Translations under genes and position numbers: made by a program
Assembly: GCF_035917415.1 (NCBI RefSeq)
Contig: NZ_CP109073.1
Span: forward strand, 4,634,501-4,698,500
DNA: 64,000 nt
From: Streptomyces sp. NBC_01803
GTDB taxonomy: Bacteria; Actinomycetota; Actinomycetes; Streptomycetales; Streptomycetaceae
Direction: 5' to 3'
In this document: one piece after another, positions 7,863-16,254 of the stretch
Layout of the letters: every line of letters starts with the position of its first letter
How positions within the stretch are numbered: the stretch's first letter is position 1
The notes under the pieces: generated by a model
Database searches by the model: none
Seen by the model: the letters and a program-made list of their open reading frames with translations, nothing else
What the model was told of the DNA's origin: nothing

Positions 7863-8227
7863 CAGATCTCCACGCGGAAGCTGCCGTTGTGCGGGTCCAC
7901 GACGGCCGTGAGACGAAGCCCCACACGCAGGGCGCCATGGTGCGAGCGTCTCCAGGTCGTCTCGAACGTCCGGAATCCCGGCCCGCTGACCCGCAGGTCC
8001 ACGGTGACGCCGACGTCGTCTCCGTCGTCCCAGCGGCTCAGCTCGGTGATCTCCGCGGTGGCGGGAATCCCGACGGTGTCGAGCCGTCGGGTGTGTGCCC
8101 GCTCGACGGTGGTGTTGCCCCAGAACGCCAGGCCCAGGGGAAGGAAGACCACCGTGAGGACGATGCCCATGACCATGAGGTCCGCGTCGGCGAGGAGGGC
8201 CGAGCCGAGCATGACCGGGCCGCACAA
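7862..8227 (-). CDS. Small DUF3592-like membrane protein, possibly frameshifted at its N-terminus
   Basis: 121 aa as annotated, with one strong membrane helix (LMVMGIVLTVVFLPLGLAFW) and a beta domain (PATAEITELSRWDDGDDVGV). It ends in ATGA overlap with the gene to the left. In a different frame just upstream (8324 down to about 8230), a good coding-like stretch beginning MADDGHALRWTQVSRVG carries another hydrophobic helix. Joining the two needs a one-base shift near 8230. The natural gene may therefore be 7862-8324 with a frameshift or sequencing error. The function is unknown. Confidence 0.6.
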   Translation of the reverse strand: MCGPVMLGSALLADADLMVMGIVLTVVFLPLGLAFWGNTTVERAHTRRLDTVGIPATAEITELSRWDDGDDVGVTVDLRVSGPGFRTFETTWRRSHHGALRVGLRLTAVVDPHNGSFRVEI

Positions 8228-8366
8228 GGCACATCACCGCCGCGCTGCCGTACGCGGCGGCGGCGCCCCACGGGCCGACCCGCGACACCTGCGTCCACCG
8301 GAGCGCGTGCCCGTCGTCGGCCATGTCAGGGATCCGGGGTCTCGGATTCGTGGAAGATCGGCGAGG

Positions 8367-8792
8367 TCACGGGGTGACGCCGTCCCCTGCGTAGACGTAG
8401 CCGCCCGGCCGCGCGGGGTCGGCGATCAGCAGGACCTGGTCGCCGGTGCGGGGGATGCGCAGTTTGGAGACGACGGTCTGGAGGGTGATCGGGTCAGTCG
8501 TCCCGGACGGCTGGAGGACCAGGTCGACGACCGGGTCGTAGTTGACCAGCCGGCCGGTGTCGCCGATCGCCACGACGACGGCCAGTATGGTCGGCGCACC
8601 CATGGCGAGCAGCTGCTGGACGTCCTGGCCGGACTTGTACGCGCCGATCGTCTGCTGGACCTCGGCGAAGTCCTGCTTGCCGAGGAAGGCGCGTGTGGTA
8701 CGTCCGTAGAACCCCTTGCCGCCGGCCACTTGGCCGGCGATCTGGGTGGCCCGCTCCTCGCGGTTCTTGCCACGCTTGCTGAAGACTCCCAT
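8367..8792 (-). CDS. Small conserved hypothetical protein, divergent from the CHAT operon
   Basis: 141 aa starting MGVFSKRGKNREER; this ATG is preceded by AAGGAG at good spacing, while the longer frame start nine codons upstream is not. A short basic helix is followed by a beta-rich domain (ILAVVVAIGDTGRLVNYDPVVDL) ending IPRTGDQVLLIADP, the pattern seen in soluble DUF3592-like domains. There is no membrane helix. It is transcribed away from the TPR-CHAT operon across a 117-nt shared promoter region, so the two may be co-regulated. The function is not known. Confidence 0.65.
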   Translation of the reverse strand: MGVFSKRGKNREERATQIAGQVAGGKGFYGRTTRAFLGKQDFAEVQQTIGAYKSGQDVQQLLAMGAPTILAVVVAIGDTGRLVNYDPVVDLVLQPSGTTDPITLQTVVSKLRIPRTGDQVLLIADPARPGGYVYAGDGVTP

Positions 8793-8824
8793 GACCGCTT
8801 CTCCTTGTGGTGATGTCATGTGCG

Positions 8825-8839
8825 GTGCACGGTGTGCAC
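8825..8839. promoter_or_regulatory. Inverted repeat GTGCAC-GGT-GTGCAC in the divergent promoter region
   Basis: Two GTGCAC hexamers, each self-complementary, are separated by GGT. They lie in the 117-nt region between the divergent starts at 8792 (minus) and 8910 (plus). The position suits an operator or activator site for the CHAT operon. No clear -35/-10 pair could be chosen with confidence. Confidence 0.35.
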
Positions 8840-8909
8840 GCTAGGCGGCCCGAAACCCCTACCGATCCCAGGTTCGCCCGCCCGTTCCCGGACGACGTAC
8901 GCTCGCCGC

Positions 8910-10295
8910 ATGCCGACGCCGAGCCAGCCGACCGACGCATGCCGATCTCGCGCCCTGGTCATCGACCGTGCCTGGCGTAACCTCGGGCCGGGGCTGGAGT
9001 CGCTGAGCGGGCCCGGCGGGGCGCCGTTGACCCGGACGGTCAAGCTGATCGTGCTGCCGTTGATCGTCAGGCCGTCGCTGTGTCCCGAACTCGCGGCGGA
9101 TTTCCTCGAACCGGCGCAGGCCGCGCGCCTCGACGCGCTGGTCCAGGAGTCCGGTGCGCGTCTTCGGGCGACGGCACAGTGGTTCACGCTGCTCAAGAAG
9201 ACCCGCCGGGCTCTGGGGATCGTGGCGGGTCACCCCCAAGATCTGTACTTCCAGCGGTGCTTCGAGCTGGCTACCGAGTACGGGGCGCCTTCCGTCGGTG
9301 CGGACGCTGTGGCGAGGGGCGTGGTGGAGGACGTGGCGGACGCGGGCGGCGGACGTACCGTCGAAGCGCTGAAGGGCCACCTGGCGGACGCCGCGCGGCG
9401 GGCCCGGCTCGACGGGGAACTGGCCGTCGCGTGGGCGGGTCGGCATCCGGTGGCCGCTGACGTCGGTGTGGTGGTCGCGCTGGCGGGCGCGGTGCTCGAA
9501 GCGTGCGGTGCGACGGGGCCTGCGAGGGACTCGACTGAGTACACGGCCATGGTCGAGGCGGGGCACGGAGGGCTGTTCGGCCGGGCGCTGTGGGCGCATG
9601 CGGGCGAGGTCTGGGGCGCCGAGGAACTGCCGGCGCATCTGGGGCTGACCGCGCGCCAGGCGCCGCCGCGTCCGGAGGTCGGGCGCGCCGCCTCCACCGC
9701 CACGCTTCCCGCGCCGCTCGACCGCACGCTCTTCGAGCGGCTCTTCGTCGTGCTGCAGTCGTCGTCCCGGCGCGAGGAGCTGCCGACGGTGCCGGATCTC
9801 GTCCAGCGGGAGGTCGGCCGCAGTTGCGCTCCGCTCGGCCTGCACGACGAGAGCCTGCGCGTCGCCGTCGTCCTCGGCGGGCGGCTCGCGGTCGGCCTCG
9901 ACCCGCTGGGCACCGGGGAACCCGTGCCGGGGCCCACCGCGGCGCACCGGGCCGTCAACAGCCGCTGGCGGCGCGAGGCATCGGTCCTGCGCGCCCGCAG
10001 GATGACCGTTTCTCCCCGCCCCGACCCGGACGGCGGCAGCGACAGCGGCGGCGTGCTGGACGCCCTCGCCCGGGACCTGCGCACCCCCTGGGCCGCTTAT
10101 ATGCGGCGGCTGTGGGTGCGGCTGCACGGGCGAGACGTCCGTGACGCGCCCCTGGGGGACCTCGCCTCGCTCTGGGCGGTGCTCGACGGGGTGGCCCGCT
10201 CGGTGATGATGGACCATCGCGCCAGGGTGCGGTCGGCGCTGCGCACCCTGGCGGCGACGACCGCCGTGGACACGGCCGAGCCGAGCAGCGCGTGA
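8910..10295 (+). CDS. Unrecognised 461-aa protein, first gene of the TPR-CHAT operon
   Basis: I do not recognise the family. The start is ATG 8910. The protein is mostly predicted helical, with no signal peptide or membrane helix. The first 100 residues include a hydrophobic strand-like stretch (VKLIVLPLIVRPSLC) and a basic helix (RLRATAQWFTLLKKTRRALG). The middle holds small Ala-rich helices (VVVALAGAVLEACGATG). The C-terminal third is acidic/basic mixed with a DPDGGSDSGG linker. Its stop overlaps the start of the next gene as TGATG, so the genes are coupled. An adaptor, sensor or substrate role for the protease two genes downstream is inferred from position only. Confidence 0.75.
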   Translation: MPTPSQPTDACRSRALVIDRAWRNLGPGLESLSGPGGAPLTRTVKLIVLPLIVRPSLCPELAADFLEPAQAARLDALVQESGARLRATAQWFTLLKKTRRALGIVAGHPQDLYFQRCFELATEYGAPSVGADAVARGVVEDVADAGGGRTVEALKGHLADAARRARLDGELAVAWAGRHPVAADVGVVVALAGAVLEACGATGPARDSTEYTAMVEAGHGGLFGRALWAHAGEVWGAEELPAHLGLTARQAPPRPEVGRAASTATLPAPLDRTLFERLFVVLQSSSRREELPTVPDLVQREVGRSCAPLGLHDESLRVAVVLGGRLAVGLDPLGTGEPVPGPTAAHRAVNSRWRREASVLRARRMTVSPRPDPDGGSDSGGVLDALARDLRTPWAAYMRRLWVRLHGRDVRDAPLGDLASLWAVLDGVARSVMMDHRARVRSALRTLAATTAVDTAEPSSA

Positions 10296-11581
10296 TGGCC
10301 GGGGACGGGACGCGTATCCACGTCGCACGGGGCGCGGACGGCACGATCCGGGTCGCCGCCGGTAGCCCCGTCTTCGCCCACGACGAGGTGGACGCCGTAG
10401 GCCCCGACTTCACGCGCTCCGTTCTCGACGTCGCGGGTGCCGTGCTGGTCTGGCCCGTTCTCCGGGAGCCGGGGCCGCCGGTGGCGGAGGTCCATGACGT
10501 GGGGCGGGCGCAGCAGTGGCTGTGGGCGGTCTACGGCGAGCCCACCGCTGCCGCGGTGCACGCGTGCGCGACAGGGGAAGGCGAGGTGAACCCTGTACCG
10601 GCGGACCTCGGCGCTCTCGCGGACGCTGCCGCACGGCTCGGATTCGCGCACTGGGCGGCCCGGTGGTGGCCGGCGTCGTACACCGACGGCATTCCGGTGC
10701 TCGAACCGGATGTGCTCGGCCTGGAGTCGGCGGCGCTCACACACCGGTGCCAGCAGTTGTTCGACGACTTCGGCGACCAGCCCGACGACTGCGTGAGCGA
10801 ACTCATCGAGGAGCACCGGGCCGGACTCGGCCCGCTGATCCAGTGGTGGCGCTCGGCACCACAACCGGCGGACACCGCACGCCACTTGGCGAACGTCCTG
10901 CGGCTGATCGACGACGCGGCGGACGCCGCCGGGCTGGACGGGCCGGCCCTGCGCGAACTGCGCTCGGCCCTGGAGCGGGGCCTCGCCGGTACGCCGGTCG
11001 ACGCGGGCGCGCTGTTCGCCCGGCGGGACGGCTACGCCCTCGCGGCAGGCGACGCACCCGTGTCCGGCGGCCGGGTCATCGCCCGGGGCTCGGGGAGGAA
11101 CGACTGGCGCCGCTACCCGCCGGGGTTCGTCGACGCCGCCGAGGACTCGGTGTCCTGGACCGCCCGCGCGCACGGTGCGCGCCGCCAGATCGAGGTCGAG
11201 GTCGTCGCGCACATCGCGGCTCCCGTCACGGGCGCGCTGCTCGTCGCGGAGGTCCGGGTGAACGGCGGCCCGCCGAGCCGGGTACCTCTCGCCAGACGGG
11301 ACGACGTGTGGACCGGCCGGGCGGATCTCGACCTGAACCCGCATCTCGACCTGCCGGCCGCGGCGACAGCGCCGCAGGTCGAAGTCGGAGTCCTGTTGCC
11401 CGGTTTCGACCCGGGCGCCGGTCCCGGGGGCCGCGCCGACCGTGACGCGGTCCGCGCCCTGGCCCGGCGCCGACTGGCCGACACGGCACAGCCCCTGACA
11501 TCCGACGACGCGTACGACACGTTCTCGGCGCCTTTCCTCGCCGAGACGCTCGCCGCCACCGCCACGAGTGAGGATTACTGA
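10295..11581 (+). CDS. Unrecognised 428-aa protein, second gene of the TPR-CHAT operon
   Basis: The start is ATG 10295 inside the TGATG overlap; a GTG one codon earlier is possible. There is no signal peptide or membrane segment. Residues about 1-60 look beta rich. A helical acidic middle follows (CQQLFDDFGDQPDDCVSEL). A basic RNDWRRYPPGF segment comes next, then a beta-rich domain at about residues 290-390 (RRQIEVEVVAHIAAPV, VAEVRVNGGPPSRVPLARR). This C-terminal half resembles a small beta-sandwich carrying a conserved Trp (DDVWTGRADLDL). A four-codon-scale gap (3 nt) separates it from the TPR-CHAT gene. I cannot assign a function; regulator or substrate of the CHAT protease is the working inference. 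Confidence 0.75.
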   Translation: MAGDGTRIHVARGADGTIRVAAGSPVFAHDEVDAVGPDFTRSVLDVAGAVLVWPVLREPGPPVAEVHDVGRAQQWLWAVYGEPTAAAVHACATGEGEVNPVPADLGALADAAARLGFAHWAARWWPASYTDGIPVLEPDVLGLESAALTHRCQQLFDDFGDQPDDCVSELIEEHRAGLGPLIQWWRSAPQPADTARHLANVLRLIDDAADAAGLDGPALRELRSALERGLAGTPVDAGALFARRDGYALAAGDAPVSGGRVIARGSGRNDWRRYPPGFVDAAEDSVSWTARAHGARRQIEVEVVAHIAAPVTGALLVAEVRVNGGPPSRVPLARRDDVWTGRADLDLNPHLDLPAAATAPQVEVGVLLPGFDPGAGPGGRADRDAVRALARRRLADTAQPLTSDDAYDTFSAPFLAETLAATATSEDY

Positions 11582-11584
11582 CGG

Positions 11585-14485
11585 ATGCCGGACGGAAACG
11601 AGTCAGAGGTCCAAGCGGCGGCGCCGCTGTACGGGGAGCCGTTCGACAGCGGCTTCGCCCAGGCCCACGAGCATCACATGGCCGCCGACTTCGGGGCCGC
11701 GTGCGCCGTGTACGGCGAGATGCTCGCCCTGGCCGAGTCCATCGAGGACTCGCCCGACGCGCGGTTCCTGCGCGCGCACGTGCTGTGCGACCTCGCCATC
11801 GTCCTCCTCACCGCCTCGGACCTGCCCGGGGCGCAGGACGCGGTCGAGCGGTCCCGGGCCCTGCTCGACGACATCGCGTCGGCGCAGATGGGCCCGCAGG
11901 GCCGTCAACTGTGGCTGGAAACCGTCCTGAAGACACTCATTGCCAGGTCCGACGTGATGAGCAGGACGGGGCGTCTGGACGAGTCGTTGGCCTGCCTGGA
12001 CGAAGCGGCTGCCCTGTTCCCCGAGTTCGAGGACCGCGACGGGCTGCGCGCCGCCGAACTCGGCCTGAACCGGGTCCTCCTGCTGATGAACCGGGGCGAG
12101 TGGGGAAGGGCGGAGGAACAGGCCACGCTCCTGCTGTCCACCACTCCGGCCACCGCCGCGGAGACCGTCCCCCGCCTGCTGACCGCGCTCGGCACGATCT
12201 GTGCCACGACGGGGCGGTTCGACCTGGCCGAGGACTACCTCGCCCGCGCTGACGACGGTTTCCGGGCGTTGGGGGACACCGGCGAGCGGCAGACTCTGCT
12301 CGTGCACCGGGCGTCGCTCGCGATGGAACGAGGTGAACTCGACCTGGCGGAGCGGTTGTTCGCGCAGGCGTCAGCCTTCTTCGAGGAACAGCGGCGGTTC
12401 GGTGATCTGGCGGTCTGTGAGCAGGCCCGTAGCCATCTCGCGGGCCTGCGCGGGGACGCCGCCGGCGCGAGCGATCTCATGACGGCGAGCCTGGACCGGT
12501 TCCAGCGGCTCGGCGCCTCTGTCGCCGCCGCCGACACCATGCTGCTGGGCGCCCAACACGCTTACGAGCGGGGGGACATCGAGGAGATGAAGCGGCTGGC
12601 CCAGGAGGCCCGTGACGTCTACCAGGCACGGGAGATCCACGAGCGGTGCGCCCAGGTCGACCTCATGCTCGCGGGCACCCTCGAGGACAACCTGAACCGG
12701 ACGGACCACGGCCGGCACGAGACGCGGTCCATCGACACCGCGCTCTCCCTCGCCCTGCCCGCCGCCCTGGCGCTGGCCGCGGCACGCCACGACTTCGTCA
12801 CCGCCCACGCCCGCACCCAGTGGCTGCAACTCGCGGACAAGGCCATGCACTTGGTCTTCCGGCTCGCCGTGCGCCGCCAGGACCAGGGGCTCCTCTTCGA
12901 GCTGGTGGAACACCGGTGCGCGGGCGCCGCGCTGGCACTGGGTCCCGGGTCGGGCCCCGACGACGGGCACGACGGACCGTCGGTCTTCCCGGACGCGGGC
13001 ATGAAGGCGTACGGCGACGACGGGCCGATGGCCCTCGGAGGTGTGGCTGCCGAGGCCGCCGCGTCCGCCGGGCTGCGTGTCGCACCGCCTCCGAAGGTGC
13101 GCATGTCGGGGGAGTCCGGCCGTGTCGCCCTCCAGGAGTTCATCGCGGCTGCCGAGTTCCGCTATCGCCGACGGATCGTGGACGACGAGGAGGTGCCGTT
13201 CTGGATCACCGACGAACTCACGGCCCGTCCCGTGGTCCAGATCCGACTGGCCGACGCGGGCGACCTGTTCATGACCTGGACCTGGGCCGGCGGCGCCCAG
13301 GGGTTCGGCACCGGACACGGCCCCGCTGCCGAAGTCGACCGTGCGGTCCGCGAGTTGGCCGAGGCGCTGCCCGGCTCGGGCGAGGGGACGGCCGGCATGC
13401 GGCGGGCGTTCGAGTCGGGCGCGCTGGCCGATCACCGCACCGAGCGACAGTTCGCGCGGTCGCTGGCCGAGGCGCTGTGGCCGGAGGGGCTGACGGCGCA
13501 GATCCGCCAGGTGTCGGAGCGCGCGGGCCGCCCACTGGTCCGCATCCAGCCGTCGCCCCGGGTCGCTCAAGTCCCCTGGGAACTGCTGGCCGTCGACGAT
13601 GCCGACACCCGCCTCATCGAGCTGGCGGACGTGGTGACCACCGCGCCGACGTCGTTGCGACGACAGAACACGGTGCAGCGCGCTCCTGAAGGTCCGGAGC
13701 GGGACACCGGCCCGGTCGTGCTCGTCCTCGACCCCCGGGTGCCCGGATTCCGCGCCGACTCCCCGCTCGGCTCGGTCCTGGGGCCGCCCGGCTCGGATCC
13801 GGAGCTGCTGGCGCTGGTCCAAAGCCGCCTGGACGCGGGCGGCGTCGAGCCGTCCCTCGCCGGCCCGGCGGAGGCGTTCCGCCGCACCGACCTGGACCGG
13901 GACTGGCTGAGCGGCGTGCTCCGCAAGGGGGCACGCCGACTGATGTACGTCGGGCATGTGAGCGGCACACCGGTCGAGGGCGGGCAGAGCGAGGACGGCA
14001 CGCTGCATCTGTCCTGCGGTCCGGAGACCGTCGGCCTGGCCGAGGCGGTCCGCACGCATCGGCCGCTGTCGGCCAGGGACCTCCTGCTGGGCACGCTGCC
14101 CCTGCGGGCTGACGGTGAGCCGGGGGCGCGGATCTGGCCCGCGCCGCCGCGGGTCGCCCTGATCGGCTGTGAGAGCGGTGGCGATCTGCGGTTCGCCGAG
14201 TCGTTCGGCCTGGCCACGGCGATGATCCACAACGGTGCCGAACTGGTCACCGCCACCCGCTGGGTGCTGCCGACCAGCTTCGCGTTCCACCGGCTGGCCG
14301 GCCTGGCCGAGTCCGTGCGCCCGCTGTCGGAGGCGATCGTCGCCGTCGACACCGCCCACGAGGACCCTGCCCCCGTGCAGCGGCTCGGTCGCTGGCAGCG
14401 CAAGCAGCTCGACCGCTGGCGCGCCGATGGCCGGACCGAGCACTCACCCCTGCTGTGGGCGGCCATGACCTGCATCGTCGTGTGA
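11585..14485 (+). CDS. TPR-CHAT protease (caspase-like peptidase with TPR sensor region)
   Basis: 966-aa soluble protein. Residues about 20-400 form TPR-like helical pairs (for example GRFDLAEDYLARADDGFRAL and GELDLAERLFAQASAFFEEQ, with the TPR small/large residue pattern). Residues about 400-640 are a linker with an uncharacterised beta-rich part. Residues about 660-966 are a CHAT (caspase HetF-associated with TPRs) peptidase. The start strand is LVRIQPSPRVAQVPWELLAV, the candidate catalytic His is His791 (LMYVGHVSG) and the nucleophile is Cys862 (VALIGCESGG). Both lie at the expected ends of strands, so the enzyme should be active. CHAT proteases act in regulated proteolysis and cell death, including with CRISPR in type III-E. 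The last gene of a three-gene operon, it lies between a type I-E locus and an orphan CRISPR repeat. Confidence 0.88.
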   Translation: MPDGNESEVQAAAPLYGEPFDSGFAQAHEHHMAADFGAACAVYGEMLALAESIEDSPDARFLRAHVLCDLAIVLLTASDLPGAQDAVERSRALLDDIASAQMGPQGRQLWLETVLKTLIARSDVMSRTGRLDESLACLDEAAALFPEFEDRDGLRAAELGLNRVLLLMNRGEWGRAEEQATLLLSTTPATAAETVPRLLTALGTICATTGRFDLAEDYLARADDGFRALGDTGERQTLLVHRASLAMERGELDLAERLFAQASAFFEEQRRFGDLAVCEQARSHLAGLRGDAAGASDLMTASLDRFQRLGASVAAADTMLLGAQHAYERGDIEEMKRLAQEARDVYQAREIHERCAQVDLMLAGTLEDNLNRTDHGRHETRSIDTALSLALPAALALAAARHDFVTAHARTQWLQLADKAMHLVFRLAVRRQDQGLLFELVEHRCAGAALALGPGSGPDDGHDGPSVFPDAGMKAYGDDGPMALGGVAAEAAASAGLRVAPPPKVRMSGESGRVALQEFIAAAEFRYRRRIVDDEEVPFWITDELTARPVVQIRLADAGDLFMTWTWAGGAQGFGTGHGPAAEVDRAVRELAEALPGSGEGTAGMRRAFESGALADHRTERQFARSLAEALWPEGLTAQIRQVSERAGRPLVRIQPSPRVAQVPWELLAVDDADTRLIELADVVTTAPTSLRRQNTVQRAPEGPERDTGPVVLVLDPRVPGFRADSPLGSVLGPPGSDPELLALVQSRLDAGGVEPSLAGPAEAFRRTDLDRDWLSGVLRKGARRLMYVGHVSGTPVEGGQSEDGTLHLSCGPETVGLAEAVRTHRPLSARDLLLGTLPLRADGEPGARIWPAPPRVALIGCESGGDLRFAESFGLATAMIHNGAELVTATRWVLPTSFAFHRLAGLAESVRPLSEAIVAVDTAHEDPAPVQRLGRWQRKQLDRWRADGRTEHSPLLWAAMTCIVV

Positions 14486-14558
14486 AGTGCACGTGCTGCG
14501 CGGTGCTGGCGGGCTGAGAAGCTGTCCTACCGTTCTGGCTCGGCCCCACAGCGGAAGT

Positions 14559-14587
14559 GTGCTCCCCGCACGCGCGGGGATGGTCCC
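14559..14587 (+). CRISPR. Orphan single type I-E CRISPR repeat
   Basis: A 29-nt sequence starts GTGCTCCCCGCACGC and ends GGGGATGGTCCC. It matches the main array repeat at 24 of 29 positions and keeps the CCCCGC/GCGGGG stem. It is closer to the common streptomycete I-E repeat form than the local array is. No second copy occurs 61 nt away on either side. The upstream bases CAGCGGAAGT resemble the CAGCAAGT before the main array. It lies in the 240-nt gap between the CHAT gene and the MazG-like gene. It may be a naive or collapsed array; chance use of the hairpin as the terminator of the CHAT operon is the alternative. Confidence 0.75.
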
Positions 14588-14725
14588 ACACACTCGGCCA
14601 TGCACGCCAGTCTCCGCATCCCCGTTGTCGATCCCTTGGTAGTCTCCGACCCGACCGCCACACCGGCCGACGACACGCTCTTCTGACCGCCGGCCCCCCA
14701 CCTTCGTCACGGATTCGGTGAGCAC

Positions 14726-15040
14726 ATGGACCCGGCGACCTGGCAGACGATCAACCGCCTCGTCGAGTGGCTGGACGCGAACAGCACCAACAGCCATGAA
14801 GTCACCCGCCTCTTGCGCGTGCTCAAAATCCAGGAGGAGGCGGGCGAGGTCGCCGAGGCCGTGCACGGCGCCATGGGCTCCAACCCCCGCAAGGGCGCGA
14901 GCCACACCTGGGCCGACGTCGAGAAGGAACTGTGCGACGTGATCCTCACCAGCATGGTCTCGCTCGCGACGATCAACCTGGACGCGCAGAAACTCTTCGA
15001 GCACCACCTCAACGCGGTGGCGGAGCGCTCCCTCGCTTGA
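14726..15040 (+). CDS. MazG-like nucleotide pyrophosphohydrolase
   Basis: 104-aa all-helical protein of the MazG-like all-alpha NTP pyrophosphatase superfamily, which hydrolyses (d)NTPs to NMPs and pyrophosphate. The metal-binding signature is visible: the EExxE-type motif (KIQEEAGEVAEAVHG) and, about 25 residues on, the ExxxD motif (VEKELCDVIL). The length matches the single-domain short forms. It starts at ATG 14726, about 140 nt after the orphan CRISPR repeat, and is followed by a hairpin terminator. MazG enzymes occur in house-cleaning and in phage defence or counter-defence; the setting here makes a defence role possible but unproven. Confidence 0.85.
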   Translation: MDPATWQTINRLVEWLDANSTNSHEVTRLLRVLKIQEEAGEVAEAVHGAMGSNPRKGASHTWADVEKELCDVILTSMVSLATINLDAQKLFEHHLNAVAERSLA

Positions 15041-15057
15041 AGCCCCTCGGCGACTTC

Positions 15058-15079
15058 CTGCCCGTCCTGGAACGGGCAG
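15058..15079 (+). terminator. Hairpin after the MazG-like gene
   Basis: CTGCCCGT, six-base loop, ACGGGCAG: an 8-bp stem 18 nt downstream of the MazG stop. There is no T tract, as is usual in this genus. Confidence 0.55.
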
Positions 15080-15441
15080 ACAACCCATCAGATCACGGGA
15101 GTTCGTCAGCAGACGTGGTGAGTGCCACCATCCCGGTACAGAGAGACTTCCTCTGCGGCAGGGGCAGCACCTCTGCGACCCACGGGGCTTTCACTGATCA
15201 GAGCGGGCTCCCATGAACTCGCGCCGACCGCCTGGCATGGAGGAGGTGCGGGAGCGCTCTGATGAAGCGGCGCGCGCAGTGGCCGGGCACCGGCTCACCG
15301 TTGCCACTTTCAGGCGACTCGCTGCCGACGGGGAAGTCCCGGTCTGTTGCTGGCCTTGTCGGCCGTGGCGGTGAGGGGGAAGTGGTCCAGCGCGGGCGTC
15401 CGCGGGCCGGGCCGGGGTGGCGCGTGTGGGGAACGGTCGCG
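15080..15441. other. 362-nt stretch without a recognisable gene
   Basis: No frame here has convincing codon bias, ribosome site and homologous-looking product. Short plus-strand frames near 15262 are rich in Gly and Arg and look like chance. It may contain the trailing region of the TetR gene that ends at 15442. Confidence 0.5.
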
Positions 15442-16104
15442 TCAGCCGGCCAGTAGCTCGTCCAGTTCGGCGGTGAAGAGCAGGGCGGGGTCGAAGCCCA
15501 TTCCGGTGAAGTGACCGGCGAGTTCGAGGGAGAGGATGCCGTGCAGCCGGGTCCAGAACGCGAGGGCGCGGTGCAGGGCCGAGGGCGGGGCGGAGTGCTC
15601 GCCCGCCCACTGCCGGTGGCTTTCCAGGTGCGCTTCCATCTGCGCGGCGAAGGGTGTCGTAGTGGTGTCGTCCGCGGGCAGCGCGGCGCAGGCGTCGAGG
15701 AGGGCCGTCATGATCTCCGACGCGATCGCGGTGACGTCGTCGGGGGCGTGATAGCCGGGTACGGGCGTGCCGTAGACCAGGAAGTACCGCTGGGGGTCGT
15801 CGAGGGCCCACCGGCGCAGCACGTGCGCCAGCCCGGCGAGGTCGGCGTCCGCTTCGGCGGCGGCCCGGAAGGCGTCGGCCAGGCTGCGGTAGGCGTCCCG
15901 GATGAGCTCGGTGATCAGCTCGTCGCGGCTTGAGAAGTACCGGTAGAGCGCGGGTCCGCTCATACCCAGCTGTTTGGCGATCGCGTTGAGGGAGAGGGCG
16001 GACGCGCCGGCGGTGGCGATCTGCTCCCACGCCCGTTCCTTGATCTCCGCGCGTACCTGGTTCCGGTACCGCTCGCGGGGGGTCTCCTTCGCTTTGGCCA
16101 TCAC
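15442..16104 (-). CDS. TetR-family transcriptional regulator
   Basis: 220-aa regulator with an N-terminal helix-turn-helix (IATAGASALSLNAIAKQLGMSG, then PALYRYFSSRDELITELI) and a C-terminal ligand-binding region of the TetR_C type (FWTRLHGILSLELAGHFTGMG). The double ATG (MMAKAK) leaves the exact start open by one codon. It is transcribed divergently from the zinc-independent oxidoreductase at 16255, across a 150-nt region with short inverted repeats, so it very likely represses that gene and itself. The effector is unknown; such pairs usually answer electrophiles or quinones. Confidence 0.92.
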   Translation of the reverse strand: MMAKAKETPRERYRNQVRAEIKERAWEQIATAGASALSLNAIAKQLGMSGPALYRYFSSRDELITELIRDAYRSLADAFRAAAEADADLAGLAHVLRRWALDDPQRYFLVYGTPVPGYHAPDDVTAIASEIMTALLDACAALPADDTTTTPFAAQMEAHLESHRQWAGEHSAPPSALHRALAFWTRLHGILSLELAGHFTGMGFDPALLFTAELDELLAG

Positions 16105-16164
16105 CCGTCACGCTCCCTGCCACTGTGCCTCCCAGCACGTTACACGCTGTCGCCGTAGCGAAAA

Positions 16165-16240
16165 GTATTAACGATCGGGACCGCCAGTGCTTGACGCTCT
16201 CGCTTTGAGCTGTCATCTTAGTTATAGCTTCTAACGAAAG
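16165..16240. promoter_or_regulatory. Divergent promoter region with putative TetR operator
   Basis: A TTGACG (16191-16196) followed after 17 nt by CATCTT (16214-16219) is a possible promoter for the oxidoreductase. Downstream lies GTTA-N7-TAAC (16221-16235). TAACGA occurs at 16169-16174 and again at 16232-16237, one on each side of the promoter. These sites suit binding of the divergent TetR protein. Confidence 0.4.
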
Positions 16241-16254
16241 CGGAATCCTTCCAG

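Noticed and set aside
12371..14443. 690-codon minus-strand frame opposite the TPR-CHAT gene
   Set aside because: Antisense shadow; codon bias and CHAT motifs are on the plus strand.
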